Shown: positions 25,836 through 39,410 of the stretch, piece by piece
How positions within the stretch are numbered: position 1 is the first letter of the stretch
How the letters are laid out: every line of letters starts with the position of its first letter
Source of the DNA: Euonymus europaeus
Lineage: Eukaryota > Streptophyta > Magnoliopsida > Celastrales > Celastraceae
Direction of reading: 5' to 3'
DNA length: 64,000 nt
NCBI GenBank assembly: GCA_963580455.1
Contig: OY756966.1
Coordinates: 14,139,001 to 14,203,000, forward strand
Notes under the pieces: model-generated
Seen by the model: the letters and a program-made list of their open reading frames with translations, nothing else
The model's database searches: none
Told to the model about the DNA's origin: nothing
Made by a program: the position numbers and the translations under genes

Positions 25836-28800
25836 CTCGGTGTACACTTTTTAATGTTATTCTATCTCAAATTTTACGAGTATAAGCTTCCTAGATTATT
25901 CAGATGACAAAACACCAACTTTCTATGACAAATGGACAAAACCGTTAAAAGCTCCTTCATAGAGAGAGTTGAGCAACTTCGGACCATCCAAGTTGCTCGG
26001 TGTAGACTTTTTATTGTTATTTTATGTCAAATTTTATGAGTATAAGCTTACAAGATTATTTCCTTGAGAAAACACTAACTTTCTATGACAAATGGACAAA
26101 GCCGTTAAAACCTCCTCTAAAGAGAAGTTGAGCAACTTCGGACCATCAAAGTTGCTCGGTGTACACTTTTTAATGTTCTTCTATGTCAAATTTTACGAGT
26201 ATAAGCTTCCTAGATTATTCCGGTGACAAAACACTAACTTTCTATGACAAATGGACAAAGCCGTTAAAACCTCCACTATAGAGAAGTTGAGCAACTTCGG
26301 ACCATCAAAGTTGCTCGGTGTACACATTTTAATGTTCCTCTATCTCAAATTTTACGAGTATAAGCTTCCAAGATTATTCTGATGACAAAACACCGACTTT
26401 CTATGACAAATAGACAAAGCCGTTAGAACCTCCTCTATAGAGAAGTTGAGCAACTTCGTACCATCAAAGTTGCTCGGTGAACACTTGTTAATGTTATTCT
26501 ATCTCAAATTTTACGAGTATAAGCTTCCTAGATTATTCCGATGATAAAACACCAACTTTCTATGACAAATGGACAAAACTGTAAAAGCTCCTTCATAGAG
26601 AGAGTTGAGCGACTTCGGAACATAAAACTTGCTCGGTGTACACTTTTTATTGTTATTCTGTCAAATTTTATGAGTATAAGCTTCCAAGATTATTTCTTTG
26701 ACAGAACACGAACTTTCTATGACAAATGGACAAAACCGTTAAAAGCTCCTTCATAGAGAGATTTGAGCAACTTCGGACCATCCAAGTTGCTCGGTGTAGA
26801 CTTTTTATTGTTATTTTATGTCAAATTTTATGAGTATAAGCTTACAAGATTATTTCCTTGAGAAAACACTAACTTTCTATGACAAATGGACGAAGCCGTT
26901 AAAACCTCCTCTAAAGAGAAGTTGAGCAACTTCGGACCGTCAAAGTTGCTCAGTGTACACTTTTTAATGTTCTTCTATGTCAAATTTTACGAGTATAAGC
27001 TTTCTAAATTATTCCGATGACAAAACACCAACTTTCTATGACAAATGGACAAAACCGTTAAAAGCTCCTTCATAGAGAGAGTTGAGCAACTTCGGACCAT
27101 CCAAGTTGCTCGGTGTAGACTTTTTATTGTTATTTTATGTCAAATTTTATGAGTATAAGCTTACAAGATTATTTCTTTGAGAAAACACCAACTTTCTATG
27201 ACAAATGGACAAAGCCGTTAAAACCTCCTCTAAAGAGAAGTTGTGCAACTTCGGACCATCAAAGTTGCTCGGTGTACACTTTTTAATGTTCTTCTATGTC
27301 AAATTTTAAGAGTATAAGCTTTCTAGATTATTCCGATGACAAAACACCAACTTTCTATGACAAATAGACAAAACTGTTAAAAGCTCCTTCATAGAGAGAG
27401 TTGAGCAACTTCGGACCATCAAAGTTTCTCGGTGTATACTTTTTAATGTTCTTCTATGTCAAATTTTACGAGTATATAAGCTTCCTAGATTATTTCGGTG
27501 ACAAAACACTAACTTTCTATGACAAATGGACAAAGCCGTTAAAACCTCCACTATAGAGAAGTTGAGCAACTTCGGACCATCAAAGTTGCTCGGTGTACAC
27601 ATTTTAATGTTCCTCTATCTCAAATTTTACGAGTATAAGCTTCCTAGATTATTCTGATGACAAAACACCGACTTTTTATGGCAAATGGACAAAACCGTTC
27701 AAAGCTCCTCCAGAGAGAGTTGCGCAACTTCGTACCATCAAAGTTGCTCGGTGAACACTTTTTAATGTTATTCTATCTCAAATTTTACGAGTATAAGCTT
27801 CCTAGATTATTCCGATGACAAAATACCAACTTTCTATGACAAATGGACAAAACTGTAAAAGCTCCTTCATAGAGAGAGTTGAGCGACTTCGGAACATAAA
27901 ACTTGCTCGGTGTACACTTTTTATTGTTATTCTGTCAAATTTTATGAGTATAAGCTTTCAAGATTATTTCCTTGACAAAACACTAACTTTGTATGACAAA
28001 TTGGCAAAGCCGTTAAAACCTCCTCTTTTGAGAAGTTGAGCAAATTTGGACCATCATAGTTGCTCGGTGTAAACTTTTTAATGTTCTTCTATGTCCAATT
28101 TTACGAGTATAAGCTTCCTAGATTATTTCGATGACAAAACACTAACTTTCTATGACAAAGGGACAAAACCGTTAAAAGGTCCTCCAAGAGAGAGTTGAGC
28201 AATTTCGGACCATCAAAGTTGCTCGGTGTACACTTTTTATTGTTATTCTATGTCAAATTTTATGAGTATAAGCTTCCAAGATTATTTCCTTAATAAAACA
28301 CTAACTTTCTATGACAAATGGACAAAGCCGTTAAAACCTCCTCTATAGAGAAATTGCCCAACTTCGGACCGTCAAAGTTGCTCGGTGTACACTTTTTAAT
28401 GTTCTTCTATGTCAAATTTTACGAGTGTATAAGCTTCCTAAATTATTTCGATGACAAAACACTAACTTTCTATGACAAATGGACAAAGCCGTTAAAACCT
28501 CCTCTATAGAGAAGTTGAGCAACTTTGGACCATCAAAGTTGCTCGGTGTACACTTTTTATTGTTATTCTATGTCAAATTTTATGAGTATAAGCTTCCTAG
28601 ATTATTCCGATGATAAACAACAACTTTCTATGACAAATGGACAAAACCGTTAAAAGCTCCTCCATAGAGAGAGTTGAGCAACTTCGGACCATCAAAGTTT
28701 CTCGGTGTACACTTTTTAATGTTTTCTATCTCAAATTTTACGAGTATAAGCTTCCTAGATTATTTTGATGAAAAAACACCAACTTTCTATGACATATTGA

Positions 28801-30849
28801 CAAAACTGTTAAAAGCTCCTCCATAGAGAGAGTTGAGCAACTTCTGACCATCAAAGTTGCTCGGTGTAGACTTTTTAATGTTCTTCTATGTCAAATTTTA
28901 CGAGTGTATAAGCTTCCTAAATTATTTCGATGACAAAACACTAACTTTCTATGACAAATGGACAAAGCCATTAAAATCTCCTCTATAGAGAAGTTGAGAA
29001 ACTTTGGACCATCAAAGTTGCTTGGTGTACAATTTTTAATGTTCTTCTATGTCAAATTTTACGAGTATATAAGCTTCCTAGGTTATTTCGATGACAAAAC
29101 ACTAACTTTCTATGACAAATGGACAAAGCCGTTAAAATCTCCTCTATAGAGAATTTGAGCAACTTCGGACCATCAAAGTTACTCGGTGTACACTTTTTAA
29201 TGTTCTTCTATCCCAAATTTTACGAGTATAAGCTTCCAAGATTATTCTGATTACAAAACACCAACTTTCTATGACTAATGGACAAAACCGTTAAAAGCTC
29301 CTCCAAAAAGAGAGTTGGGCAACTCCGGACCATCAAAGTTGATCGTGGCACACTTTTTGTTGTTCTTCTATGTCAAATTTTACGAGTATAAGCTTACAAG
29401 ATTATTTCGATGCCAAAACGCCAACTTTCTATGACAAATGGACAAAACCATTAAAAGCTCCTCTATAGAGAGAGTTGAGCAATTTGGAACCATCAAAGTT
29501 GCTCAGTGTACACTTTTTAATGTTCTTCTATGTCCAATTTTACGAGTATAAGCTTCCTAGATTACTTCGATGACAAAACACAAACTTTCTATGACAAATG
29601 GACAAAGTCGTTAAAACCTCCTCTATAGAGAAGTAGAGCAACTTCGGACCATCGAAGTTGCTTGGTGTACAATTTTTATTGTTCTTCTATGTCAAATTTT
29701 ATGAGTATAAGCTTCCTAGATGATTTCGATGCCAAAATCCAAAGTTTCTATTACAAATGGACAAAATTGTTAAAAGCTCCTCTATAGAGAGATTTGATCA
29801 ATTCAAACCATCAAAGTTGATCGGTGCACACTTTTTGTTGTTCTTCTATGTCAAATTTTACGAGTATAAGCTTCCAAGATTATTTCGATGCCAAAACACC
29901 AACTTTATATGACAAATGGACAAAACCATTAAAAGTTCCTCGATAGAGACAGTTGAGCAACTTCGGACCATCAAAGTTGCTCGTTGTACACTTTTTATTG
30001 TTATTCTATGTCAAATTTTATGAGTATAAGCTTCCAAGATTAATTCGATGCCAAAACACCAACTTTCTATGACAAATGGACAAAACCGTTAGAAGCTCCT
30101 CCATAGAGAGAGTTGAGCAATTTTGGGCTATCAAAGTTACTCGGTGTACACTTTTTATTGTTATTCTATATAAAATTTTAGGAGTATAAGCTTCCAAGAT
30201 TATTTTTTTGACAAAACACCAACTTTCTATGACAAATAGACAAAGCCGTTAAAACCTCCTCTATAGAGAAGTTGAGCAACTTCGGATCATCAAAGTTTCT
30301 CGGTGTACACTTTTTAATGTTCTTCTATCTCAAATTTTATGAGTATAAGCTTCCTAGATTATTCCGATGACAAAACACCAATCTTCTATGACAAATGGAT
30401 AAAACCGTTAAAAGCTTCTCCATAGAGAGAGTTGAGCAACTTCGGACCATCAAAGTTGCTCGGTGTACACTTTTTATTGTTATTCTATGTCAAATTTTAC
30501 GAGTATAAGCTTCCAAGATTATTTCTTTGACAAAACACGAACTTTCTTTGACAAATAGACAAAGCCGTTAAAACCTCCGCTATAGAGAACTTGAGCAACT
30601 TCGGACCATCAAAGTTGCTCGGTGTACACTTTTTAATGTTCTTCTATGTCAAATTTTATGAGTATAAGCTTCCTAGATTATTTCGATGACAAAACACCAA
30701 CTTTCTATGACAAATGGACAAAACTTTTAAAAGCACCTCCATAGAGAGAGTTGAGCAACTTTGGACTATCAAAGTTGCTCGATGTATACTTTTTAATCTT
30801 CTTCTATGTCAAATTTTACGAGTATATAAGCTTCCTAGATTATTTCGAT

Positions 30850-30891
30850 GACAAAACGCTAACTTTCTATGACAAAACGCTAACTTTCTAT
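30850..30891 (+). repeat. 21-bp direct duplication inside one monomer
   Basis: The 21 bases at 30850-30870, which start GACAAAACGCTAAC and end TTCTAT, are repeated exactly at 30871-30891. This lengthens one monomer and looks like replication slippage. Confidence 0.85.
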
Positions 30892-33800
30892 GACAAATGG
30901 ACAAAGCCGTTAAAATCTCCTCTATAGAGAAGTTGAGCAACTTCGGACCATCAAAGTTGCTCGATGTACACATTTTAATGTTCTTCTATCTCAAATTTCA
31001 CGAGTATAAGCTTCCTAGATTATTCTGATGACAAAACACCGACTTTCTATGACAAATGGACAAAACCGTTAAAAGCGCCTCTAGAGAGAGTTGAGTAACT
31101 TCGTACCATCAAAGTTGCTCGGTGAACACTTTTTAATGTTATTCTATCTCAAATTTTACGAGTATAAGCTTCCTAGATTATTCCGATGAAAAAACCCCAA
31201 CTTTCTATGACTAATGGACAAAACGGTAAAAGCTCCTTCATAGAGAGAGTTGAGCAACTTCGGACCATAAAAGTTGCTCGGTGTACACTTTTTATTGTTA
31301 TTCTGTCAAATTTTATGAGTATAAGCTTTCAAGATTATTTCCTTGACAAAACACTAACTTTGTATGACAAATGGACAAAGCCGTTAAAACCTCCTCTATA
31401 GAGAAGTTGAGCAAATTTGGACCATCAAATCGGCTCGGTGTACAATTTTTAATGTTCTTCTATGTCCAATTTTACAAGTATAAGCTTCCTAGATTATTTC
31501 GATGACAAAAGACTAACTTTCTATGACAAATGGACAAAACCGTTAAAAGGTCCTCCATAGAGAGAGTTGAGCAACATCGGACCATCATAGTTATTCGGTG
31601 TACACTTTTTATTGTTATTCTATGTCAAATTTTATGAGTATAAGCTTCCAAGATTATTTCCTTAACAAAACACTAACTTTCTATGACAAATGGACAAAGC
31701 CGTTAAAACCTCCTCTATAGAGAAATTGCCCAACTTCGGACCATCAAAGTTGCTCGGTGTACACTTTTTAATGTTTTCTATCTCAAATTTTACGAGTATA
31801 AGCTTCCTAGATTATTTCGATGACAAAACACTAACTTTCTATGACAAATGGACAAAACCGTTAAAAGGTCCTCCATAGAGAGAGTTGAGCAACATCGGAC
31901 CATCAAAGTTGTTCGGTGTACACTTTTTATTGTTATTCTATGTCAAATTTTATGAGTATAAGCTTCCAAGATTATTTCCTTAACAAAACACTAACTTTCT
32001 ATGACAAATGGACAAAGCCGTTAAAACCTCCTCTTTAGAGAAATTGCCCAACTTCGGACCGTCAAAGTTGCTCGGTGTACACTTTTTAATGTTCTTCTAT
32101 GTCAAATTTTACGAGTGTATAAGCTTCCTAAATTATTTCGATGACAAAACACTAACTTTCTATGACAAATGGACAAAGCCGTTAAAACCTCCTCTATAGA
32201 GAAGTTGAGCAACTTTGGACCATCAAAGTTGCTCGGTGTACACTTTTTATTGTTATTCTATGTCAAATTTTATGAGTATAAGCTTCCAAGATTATTTCCT
32301 TAACAAAACACTAACTTTCTATGACAAATGGACAAAACTGTTAAAAGCTCGTCAATAGAGAGAGTTGAGCAACTTCGAACCATCAAAGTTTCTCGGTGTA
32401 CACTTTTTAATGTTATTCTATCTCAAATTTTACGAGTATAAGTTTCCTAGATTATTCCGATGACAAAAGACCAAATTTCTATGACAAATGTACAAAACTG
32501 TTAAAAGCTCTTCCGTAGAGAGAGTCGAGCAACTTCCGACCATCAAAGTTGCTCGGTGTACACTTTTAAATGTTCTTCTATGTCAAATTTTACGAGTATA
32601 TAATCTTTCTAGATTATTTCCTTGACAAAACACGAACTTTCTATGACAAATGGAGAAAGCAGTTAAAACCTCCTCTATAGAGAGGTTGAGCAACTTTGGA
32701 TCATCAAAGTTTCTCGGTGTACACTTTTTAATGTTCTTCTATCCCAAATTTTACGAGTATAAGCTTCCAAGATTATTCCGATGACAAAACACCAACTTTC
32801 TATGACACATGGACAAAACTGTTAAAAGCTCCTCCATAAAGAGAGTTGAGCAACTTCGGACCATCAAAGTTGCTCGATGTACACTATTTAATGTTCTTCT
32901 ATGTCAAATTTTATGAGTGTATAAGCTTCCTAGATTATTTCGATGACAAAACACTAACTTTCTATGACAAATGGACAAAGCCGTTAAAACCTCCTCTATA
33001 GAGAAGTTGAGCAACTTCCGACCGTCAAAGTTGCTCGGTGTACACTTTTAAATGTTCTTCTATCTCAAATTTTACGAGTATATAAGCTTCCTAGATTATT
33101 TCCTTGACAAAACACTAACTTTCTATGACAATTGGAGAAAGCAGTTAAAACCTCCTCTATAGAGAAGTTGAGCAACTTTGGATCATCAAAGTTGCTCGGT
33201 GTACACTTTTTAATGTTCTTCTATGCTAAATTTTACGAGTATAAGCTTCCAAGATTATTCCGATGACAAATCACCAACTTTCTATGACAAATGGACAAAA
33301 CTGTTAAAAGCTCCTCCATAAAGAGAGTTGAGCAACTTCGGACCATCAAAGTTGCTCGGTGTACACTTTTTAATGTTCTTCTATGTCAAATTTTACGAGT
33401 GTATAAGCTTCCTGGATTATTTCGATGACAAAACACTAACTTGCTATGACAAATGGACAAAGCCGTTAAAACCTCCTCTATAGAGAAGTTGAGCAACTTT
33501 GGATCATCAAAGTTGCTTGGTGTACACTTTTTAATGTTCTTCTATCCCAAATTTTACGAGTATAGGCTTCCAAGATTATTCCGATGACAAAACACCAACT
33601 TTCTATGACAAATGGACAAAACTGTTAAAAGCTCCTTCATAAAGAGAGTTGAGCAACTTCGGACCATCAAAGTTGCTCGGTGTACACTTTTTAATGTTCT
33701 TCTATCTCAAATTTTACGAGTGTATAAGCTTCCCAGATTATTTCGATGACAAAACACTAACTTTCTATGACAAATGGACAAAGCCGTTAAAACCTCCCCT

Positions 33801-36800
33801 ATAGAGAAGTTGAACAACTTTGGACCATCAAAGTTGCTTGGTGTACACTTTTTAAGGTTCTTCTATGTCAAATTTTACGAGTATATAACTTCCTAGGTTA
33901 TTTCGATGACAACACACTAACTTTCTATGACAAATGGACAAAGCCGTTAAAACCTCCTCTATAGTGAAGTTGAGCAACTTCGGACCATCAAAGTTGATCG
34001 ATGTACACTTTTTAATGTTATTCTATCCCAAATTTTACGAGTATAAGCTTCCAAGTTTATTCCGATTACAAAACACCAACTTTCTATGACTAATGGACAA
34101 AACTGTTAAAAGCTCCACCAAAAAGAGAGTTGGGCAACTTCGGACCATCAAAGTTGATCGGGGCACACTTTTTGTTGCTCTTCTATGTCAAATTTTACGA
34201 ATATAAGCTTACAAGATTATTTCGATGCCAAAACGCCAACTTTCTATGACAAATGGACAAAACCATTAAAAGCTTCTCTATAGAGAGAGTTGAGCAATTT
34301 GGAACCATCAAAGTTGCTCGGTGTACACTTTTTAATGTTCTTCTATGTCCAATTTTACGAGTATAAGCTTCCTAGATTATTTCGATGACAAAACACTATC
34401 TATGACAAATGGACAAAGTCGTTAAAACCTCCTTTATAGAGAAGTAGAGCAACTTCGGACCATCAAAGTTGCTTGGTGTACAATTTTTATTGTTCTTCTA
34501 TGTCAAATTTTATGAGTATAAGCTTCCTAGATGATTTCGATGCCAAAGTCCAAAGTTTCTATTACAAATGGACAAAATTGTTAAAAGCTCCTCCATAGAG
34601 AGATTTGACCAATTCGAACCATCAAAGTTGATCGGTGCACACTTTTTGTTGTTCTTCTATGTCAAATTTTACGAGTATAAGCTTCCAAGATTATTTCGAT
34701 GCCAAAACACCAACTTTCTATGAAAAATGGACAAAACCATTAAAAAGTCCTCCATAGAGAGAGTTGAGCAACTTCGGGCTATCAAAGTTACTCGGTGTAC
34801 ACTTTTTATTGTTATTCTATGTCAAATTTTACGAGTATAAGCTTCCAAGATTATTTCTTTGACAAAACACAACCTTTCTATGACAAATAGACAAAGCCGT
34901 TAAAACCTCATCTATAGAGAAGTTGAGCAACTTCGGATCATCAAAGTTGCTCGGAGTACACTTTTTAATGTTCTTCTATCTCAAATTTTACGAGTATAAG
35001 CTTCCTAGATTATTCCGATGACAAAACATGAACTTTCTATGGCAAATGGATAAAACCGTTAAAAGCTCCTCCATAGAGAGAGTTGAGCAACTTCGGACCA
35101 CCAAAGTTGCTCGGTGTACACTTTTTAATGTTATTCTATCTCAAATTTTACGAGTATAAGCTTCCTAGATTATTCCGCTGACAGAACACCAACTCTCTGT
35201 GACAAATGGACAAAACCGTTAAAAGCTCCTTCATAGAGAGAGTTGAGCAACTTCGGACCATCCAAGTTGTTCGGTGTATGCTTTTTATTGTTATTCTATT
35301 TCAAATTTTATGAGTATAAGCTTCCAAGATTATTTCCTTGAGAAAACACTAACTTTCTATGACAAATGGACAAAGCCGTTAAAACCTCCGCTATAGAGAA
35401 CTTGAGCAACTTCGGACCATCAAAGTTGCTCGGTGTACACTTTTTAATGTTCTTCTATGTCCAATTTTACGAGTATAAGCTTCCTAGATTATTTCGATGA
35501 CAAAACACTAACTTTCTATGACAAATGGACAAAGTCGTTAAAACCTCCTCTATAGAGAAGTTGAGCAACTTCGGACCATCAAAGTTGCTTGGTGTACAAT
35601 TTTTATTGTTCTTCTATGTCAAATTTTATGAGTATAAGCTTCCTAGATGATTTCGATGCCAAAATCCAAAGTTTCTAATACAAATGGACAAAATTGTTAA
35701 AAGCTCCTCTATAGAGAGATTTGATCAATTCGAACCATCAAAGTTGCTCGGTGTACACTTTTTAATGTTATTCTATCTCAAATTTTACGAGTATAAGCTT
35801 CCTAGATTATTCCGCTGACAGAACACCAACTTTCTGTGACAAATGGACAAAACCGTTAAAAACTCCTTCATAGAGAGAGTTGAGCAACTTCAGACCATCC
35901 AAGTTGCTCGTTGTATACTTTTTATTGTTATTCTATTATAAACTTTATGAGTATAAGCTTCCAAGATTATTTCCTTGAGAAAACACTAACTTTCTATGAC
36001 AAATGGACAAAGCCGTTAAACCTCCGCTATAGAGAACTTGAGCAACTTCGGACCATCAAAGTTGCTCGGTGTATACTTTTTAATGTTATTCTATCTCAAA
36101 TTTTACGAGTATAAGCTTCCTAGATTATTCCGCTGACAGAACACCAACTTTCTATGACAAATGGACAAAACTGTTAAAAGCTCTTCCGTAAAGAGAGTTG
36201 AGCAACTTCCGACCATCAAAGTTTCTCGGTGTGCACTTTTAAATGTTCTTCTATGTCAAATTTTACGATTATATAAGATTCTTAGATTATTCTGATGACA
36301 AAACACCGACTTTCTATGACAAATAGACAAACTCGTTAAAAGCTCCTTCATAGAGAGTTTAGCAACTTCGGACCATCAAAGTTTTTCGGGGTACACTTTT
36401 TAATGTTATTCTATCTCAAATTTTACGAATATAAGCTTCCTAGATTATTCCGATGACAAAAGACCAAATTTCTATGACAAATGGACAAAACTGTTAAAAG
36501 CTCTTCCGTAGAGAGAGTTGAGCAACTTTCGACCATCAAAGTTGCTCGGTGTACACTTTTAAATGTTCTTCTATGTCAAATTTTACGAGTATATAAGCTT
36601 CCTAGATTATTTCTTTGACAAAACACTGAGTTTCTATGACAAATGGACAAAACTGTTAAAAGCTCTTCCGTAGAGAGAGTTGAGCAACTTCCGACCATCA
36701 AAGTTGCTCGGTGTACACTTTTAAATGTTCTTCTATATCAAATTTTACGAGTATATAAGCTTCCTAGATTATTTCGATGACAAAACAGCAACTTTCTATG

Positions 36801-37010
36801 ACAAATGGACAAAACTTTTAAAAGCACCTCCATAGAGAGAGTTGAGCAACTTTGGACTATCAAAGTTGCTTGATGTATACTTTTTAATGTTCTTCTATGT
36901 CAAATTTTACGAGTATATAAGCTTCCTAGATTATTTCGATGACGAAACACTAACTTTCTATGACAAATGGACAAAGCCGTTAAAATCTCCTCTATAGAGA
37001 AGTTGAGCAA

Positions 37011-37015
37011 CTTAG
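37011..37015 (+). repeat. Target site duplication, left copy (CTTAG)
   Basis: Five bases directly before the TG end of the left LTR. The satellite normally reads CTTCG at this place and the right flank has CTTCG, so this is a 5-bp duplication in which one base has changed (4 of 5 match). Confidence 0.8.
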
Positions 37016-39394
37016 TGAAATCACTAGGCTAACACAAGAGGGGTGGTGAATTGTGTTTTAAAAAATTAAGTATAAACCCCAAGTACAAAACCACAACCTA
37101 AAAGCTCACAAATGTTTAAGGCAATGTCAAGAATGCAAATCTGCGCACTAATCGTGTAAATGCAATTTGACCTAGCAATTCAACTCGGAATGTAACGAAA
37201 TTTGATATGCAATATTAAAACACCTCAATGAACACTATATCAAAAATTCAGCTCAAAATTCAAAGTCTAGCTATATGAACAATTACCGGACAGATTGGTA
37301 TTCTGGAAAATTAACAATCAAAAGTATACCTAGAATTCAATAATCACAAGTTGTTCAACTACAAGGAATATCCCAACAAGCAATGGCAGCAAGCAACACC
37401 CTAATATCAACTTCTAAGGCACACAAATCACCAATAACACCAATAGAATGATAACCAAAAACAAGTCACTACAAGGCAGCGAGTTTAACACACAAACAAG
37501 CAAGGAAATCAAAATAGTGTGCACAAGGATATATAGTGGTTCGGTGCTCACACCTACATCCACTACCTAAGCCCTCAAGCTTAGGATTTCCCAATCCACT
37601 AAAGGATATATGTGGTTTTGCAAGTTCACCACAAACTTAGGGTTTCCAAGAACACCCCAAACTTGTACACCAACAAGGTTTGAAGCTAACCTTAAACTTT
37701 CACACACCTCTCAAAGGTAATGCCCTCAAAAGGGACTTTTACAAGTATTTGGATTTTGGTTCTCTCAAGATTAGCTCTAGGCTATATATGGTTGGAGAAC
37801 ACTCAAATTCACAAGATGTTGCTCAAATGGGTTTGGAATCAAATGTGTAGCAAACACTCTTGTAATCTCACACAAAGCTCACACAAGATCAAGAATAGGT
37901 TTAGGTGAAGCTTTGTTGAAGAACTCTCAAGAACACACCAAGAGTACCCACGGGTAGAAAGATTTTTGGGGTGGTTCAAGGAGTTTTTGGATCTCTCTTT
38001 CAAATAGGAAGATGATGGCTTGAATGTAATCAAAGTGGTAGCAAGAGATCGCAAGAAAGAAGCTTGAATCAAGAAGATGAAGTTGAGAGCAAGTAAGCTT
38101 GAACACTTAGTAAAATTTGCAAATGCTTCTTCCACCTTGCAAGAATGGCCAACCCTTCTCTCTTCAAAACAAACAAAAGCCAACTCAGCCATTGGATCAA
38201 TACATCTTCAAATCTTGGCCCTTGAAGCTACTTTAAATCTGGACCTTTCTTTAATTCAAATGAAATTAATCTCAGCCATTGAAGATCAAGCCGTTGGACA
38301 TATTTCTCCAAGAAAGTCACCATGGGTTGCACCTTGTTTGGATCAAACACATTACTCTTCTATATGTAGCAACTTTCTCCAATGGATGGCAAACAAGTCC
38401 ATATTAAATTCTGGAAATATTACAACTGTATGTCATCTTGTCTCTCCCTTGTCTCTCCCTTGTCTCCATAGTGCAAGTGTTAGGCACACTACCAACCAAG
38501 TATTTCAAACTTGTATTCCCTCTACTTTATTGACTCCAAAACACATGATAAGGCTTCTAGAAGTTCTTGAGTTAATTCTACAGCAATAATAACACAAGTC
38601 ACACGGCTGGAACCATTTCTTGCACACAAAGTGTCAAACTTGAACCAAATAGGGTTGACCATGTCCAAACTTGTCTAAATGAGCTTCAAATCATGATGCA
38701 CAAATTTTCTCAATAGAATCAGCTTCATGATACTTCAAATAGTCTCATGATGATCAGTTGATTAAGCCTACAAAAACAATAGATGACAAAACATCCCATT
38801 TTTGCTTGTAAGCTCAAAGAGCTTCAATGCTAGCACTTAGGTTAATCAACGTGTTATAAGCTTAATAAAATTCAAGTAAGCACATGATAAATCATTTCAT
38901 ATATAACTGAATGTGCATACAAAATTTCACTTATAACGGAGGTCATTTGGTCATTCAATTTGACCATGCAAATCTCAACTAGCCCAGTTTAATGACTGCA
39001 CAGGTGAATTTATTTCAACAGACAAATTGAACCTGATAAACTTAAAATTGACCTGACACTATTTGACAATGAAATATTCCAGAGTGTCTTAAATAATTTT
39101 CAGAACAAGAATCAAGTCAATCAGAGCTCATATGAATAAGGTATGACTGTTTAACCAACATGTGCGCAGTGTGATGTTGTGACAGATTTTAGCATCGAAA
39201 AATAAGTCAGTCCAGATTCATCCAATTTATATCATACATGATCAAACATGATTCCAAAGATATATAATGAAGCTTAAATCAGTAGATATAATTCATTTCA
39301 TGATTTATCCAAATTCATCCAAAGTTAAGCACAATTAAATAGTCCAATATGTATTTTTGCATCAAAACACAAATGTAGGACCTATGGTCCAACA
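37016..39394 (-). repeat. 3' LTR (left copy, 2379 bp)
   Basis: On the plus strand it starts TGAAATCACTAGGC and ends GGTCCAACA, which is TGTTGGACC...GATTTCA in the element's orientation. It matches 45356-47710 throughout. It carries 24 bases (37263-37286) that the other LTR lacks, which is exactly the length difference. A run of four substitutions lies at about 39058-39080. The plus-strand frame of 170 codons in it is not credible as a gene: all four of its differences between LTR copies alter the protein. Confidence 0.95.
38437..38467 (+). repeat. 11-bp tandem repeat in the LTR
   Basis: CTTGTCTCTCC twice followed by a partial CTTGTCTCC. It is present identically in the other LTR at 46753-46783, so it predates the insertion. 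Confidence 0.85.
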
Positions 39395-39410
39395 ATCTCC
39401 CCCTTTTTGA
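39395..39410 (-). promoter_or_regulatory. Polypurine tract (plus-strand primer)
   Basis: On the element's strand this reads TCAAAAAGGGGGAGAT, directly followed by the TG of the 3' LTR. A purine run in this exact place is where RNase H leaves the primer for second-strand DNA synthesis. The AGGGGGAGAT form is typical of Sireviruses. Confidence 0.9.

Larger units (their letters stand above)
61..37015 (+). repeat. Left arm of a ~160-bp HindIII satellite array
   Basis: About 230 direct tandem copies of a 159-161 bp AT-rich monomer. Recurring landmarks, in order, are AAGCTTCCTAGATTATT, GACAAAACAC, AACTTTCTATGACAAATGG, CCGTTAAAA, an inverted repeat with arms GAGCAACTT and AAGTTGCTC, CGGTGTACACTTTTTA and CAAATTTTACGAGTAT. 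AAGCTT occurs once in most monomers, so HindIII should give a ladder. Class A (GCCGTTAAAACC, CTATAGAGAAGTTG) and class B (ACCGTTAAAAGC, CATAGAGAGAGTTG) alternate irregularly, with rarer variants. All copies are head to tail and I saw no inversion. Monomer length and organisation match plant centromeric or heterochromatic satellites; which of the two cannot be decided from sequence. The recurrent 60-75 codon open frames inside it are by-products of the repeat. No other gene or element was seen here. Confidence 0.95.

Noticed and set aside
61..37015. CRISPR-like array of regular repeats
   Set aside because: The whole ~160-bp unit is repeated with no unique spacers and there are no cas genes; this is a eukaryotic satellite.
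37839..38192. 117-codon minus-strand frame in the left LTR, repeated at 46155-46508
   Set aside because: It lies inside the LTR and overlaps the antisense frame. It has no domain, and the LTR explains its duplication.
38077..38589. 170-codon plus-strand frame in the left LTR, repeated at 46393-46905
   Set aside because: It is antisense to the element, with no recognisable domain. All four differences between the two LTR copies change the protein, so there is no sign of selection on it.
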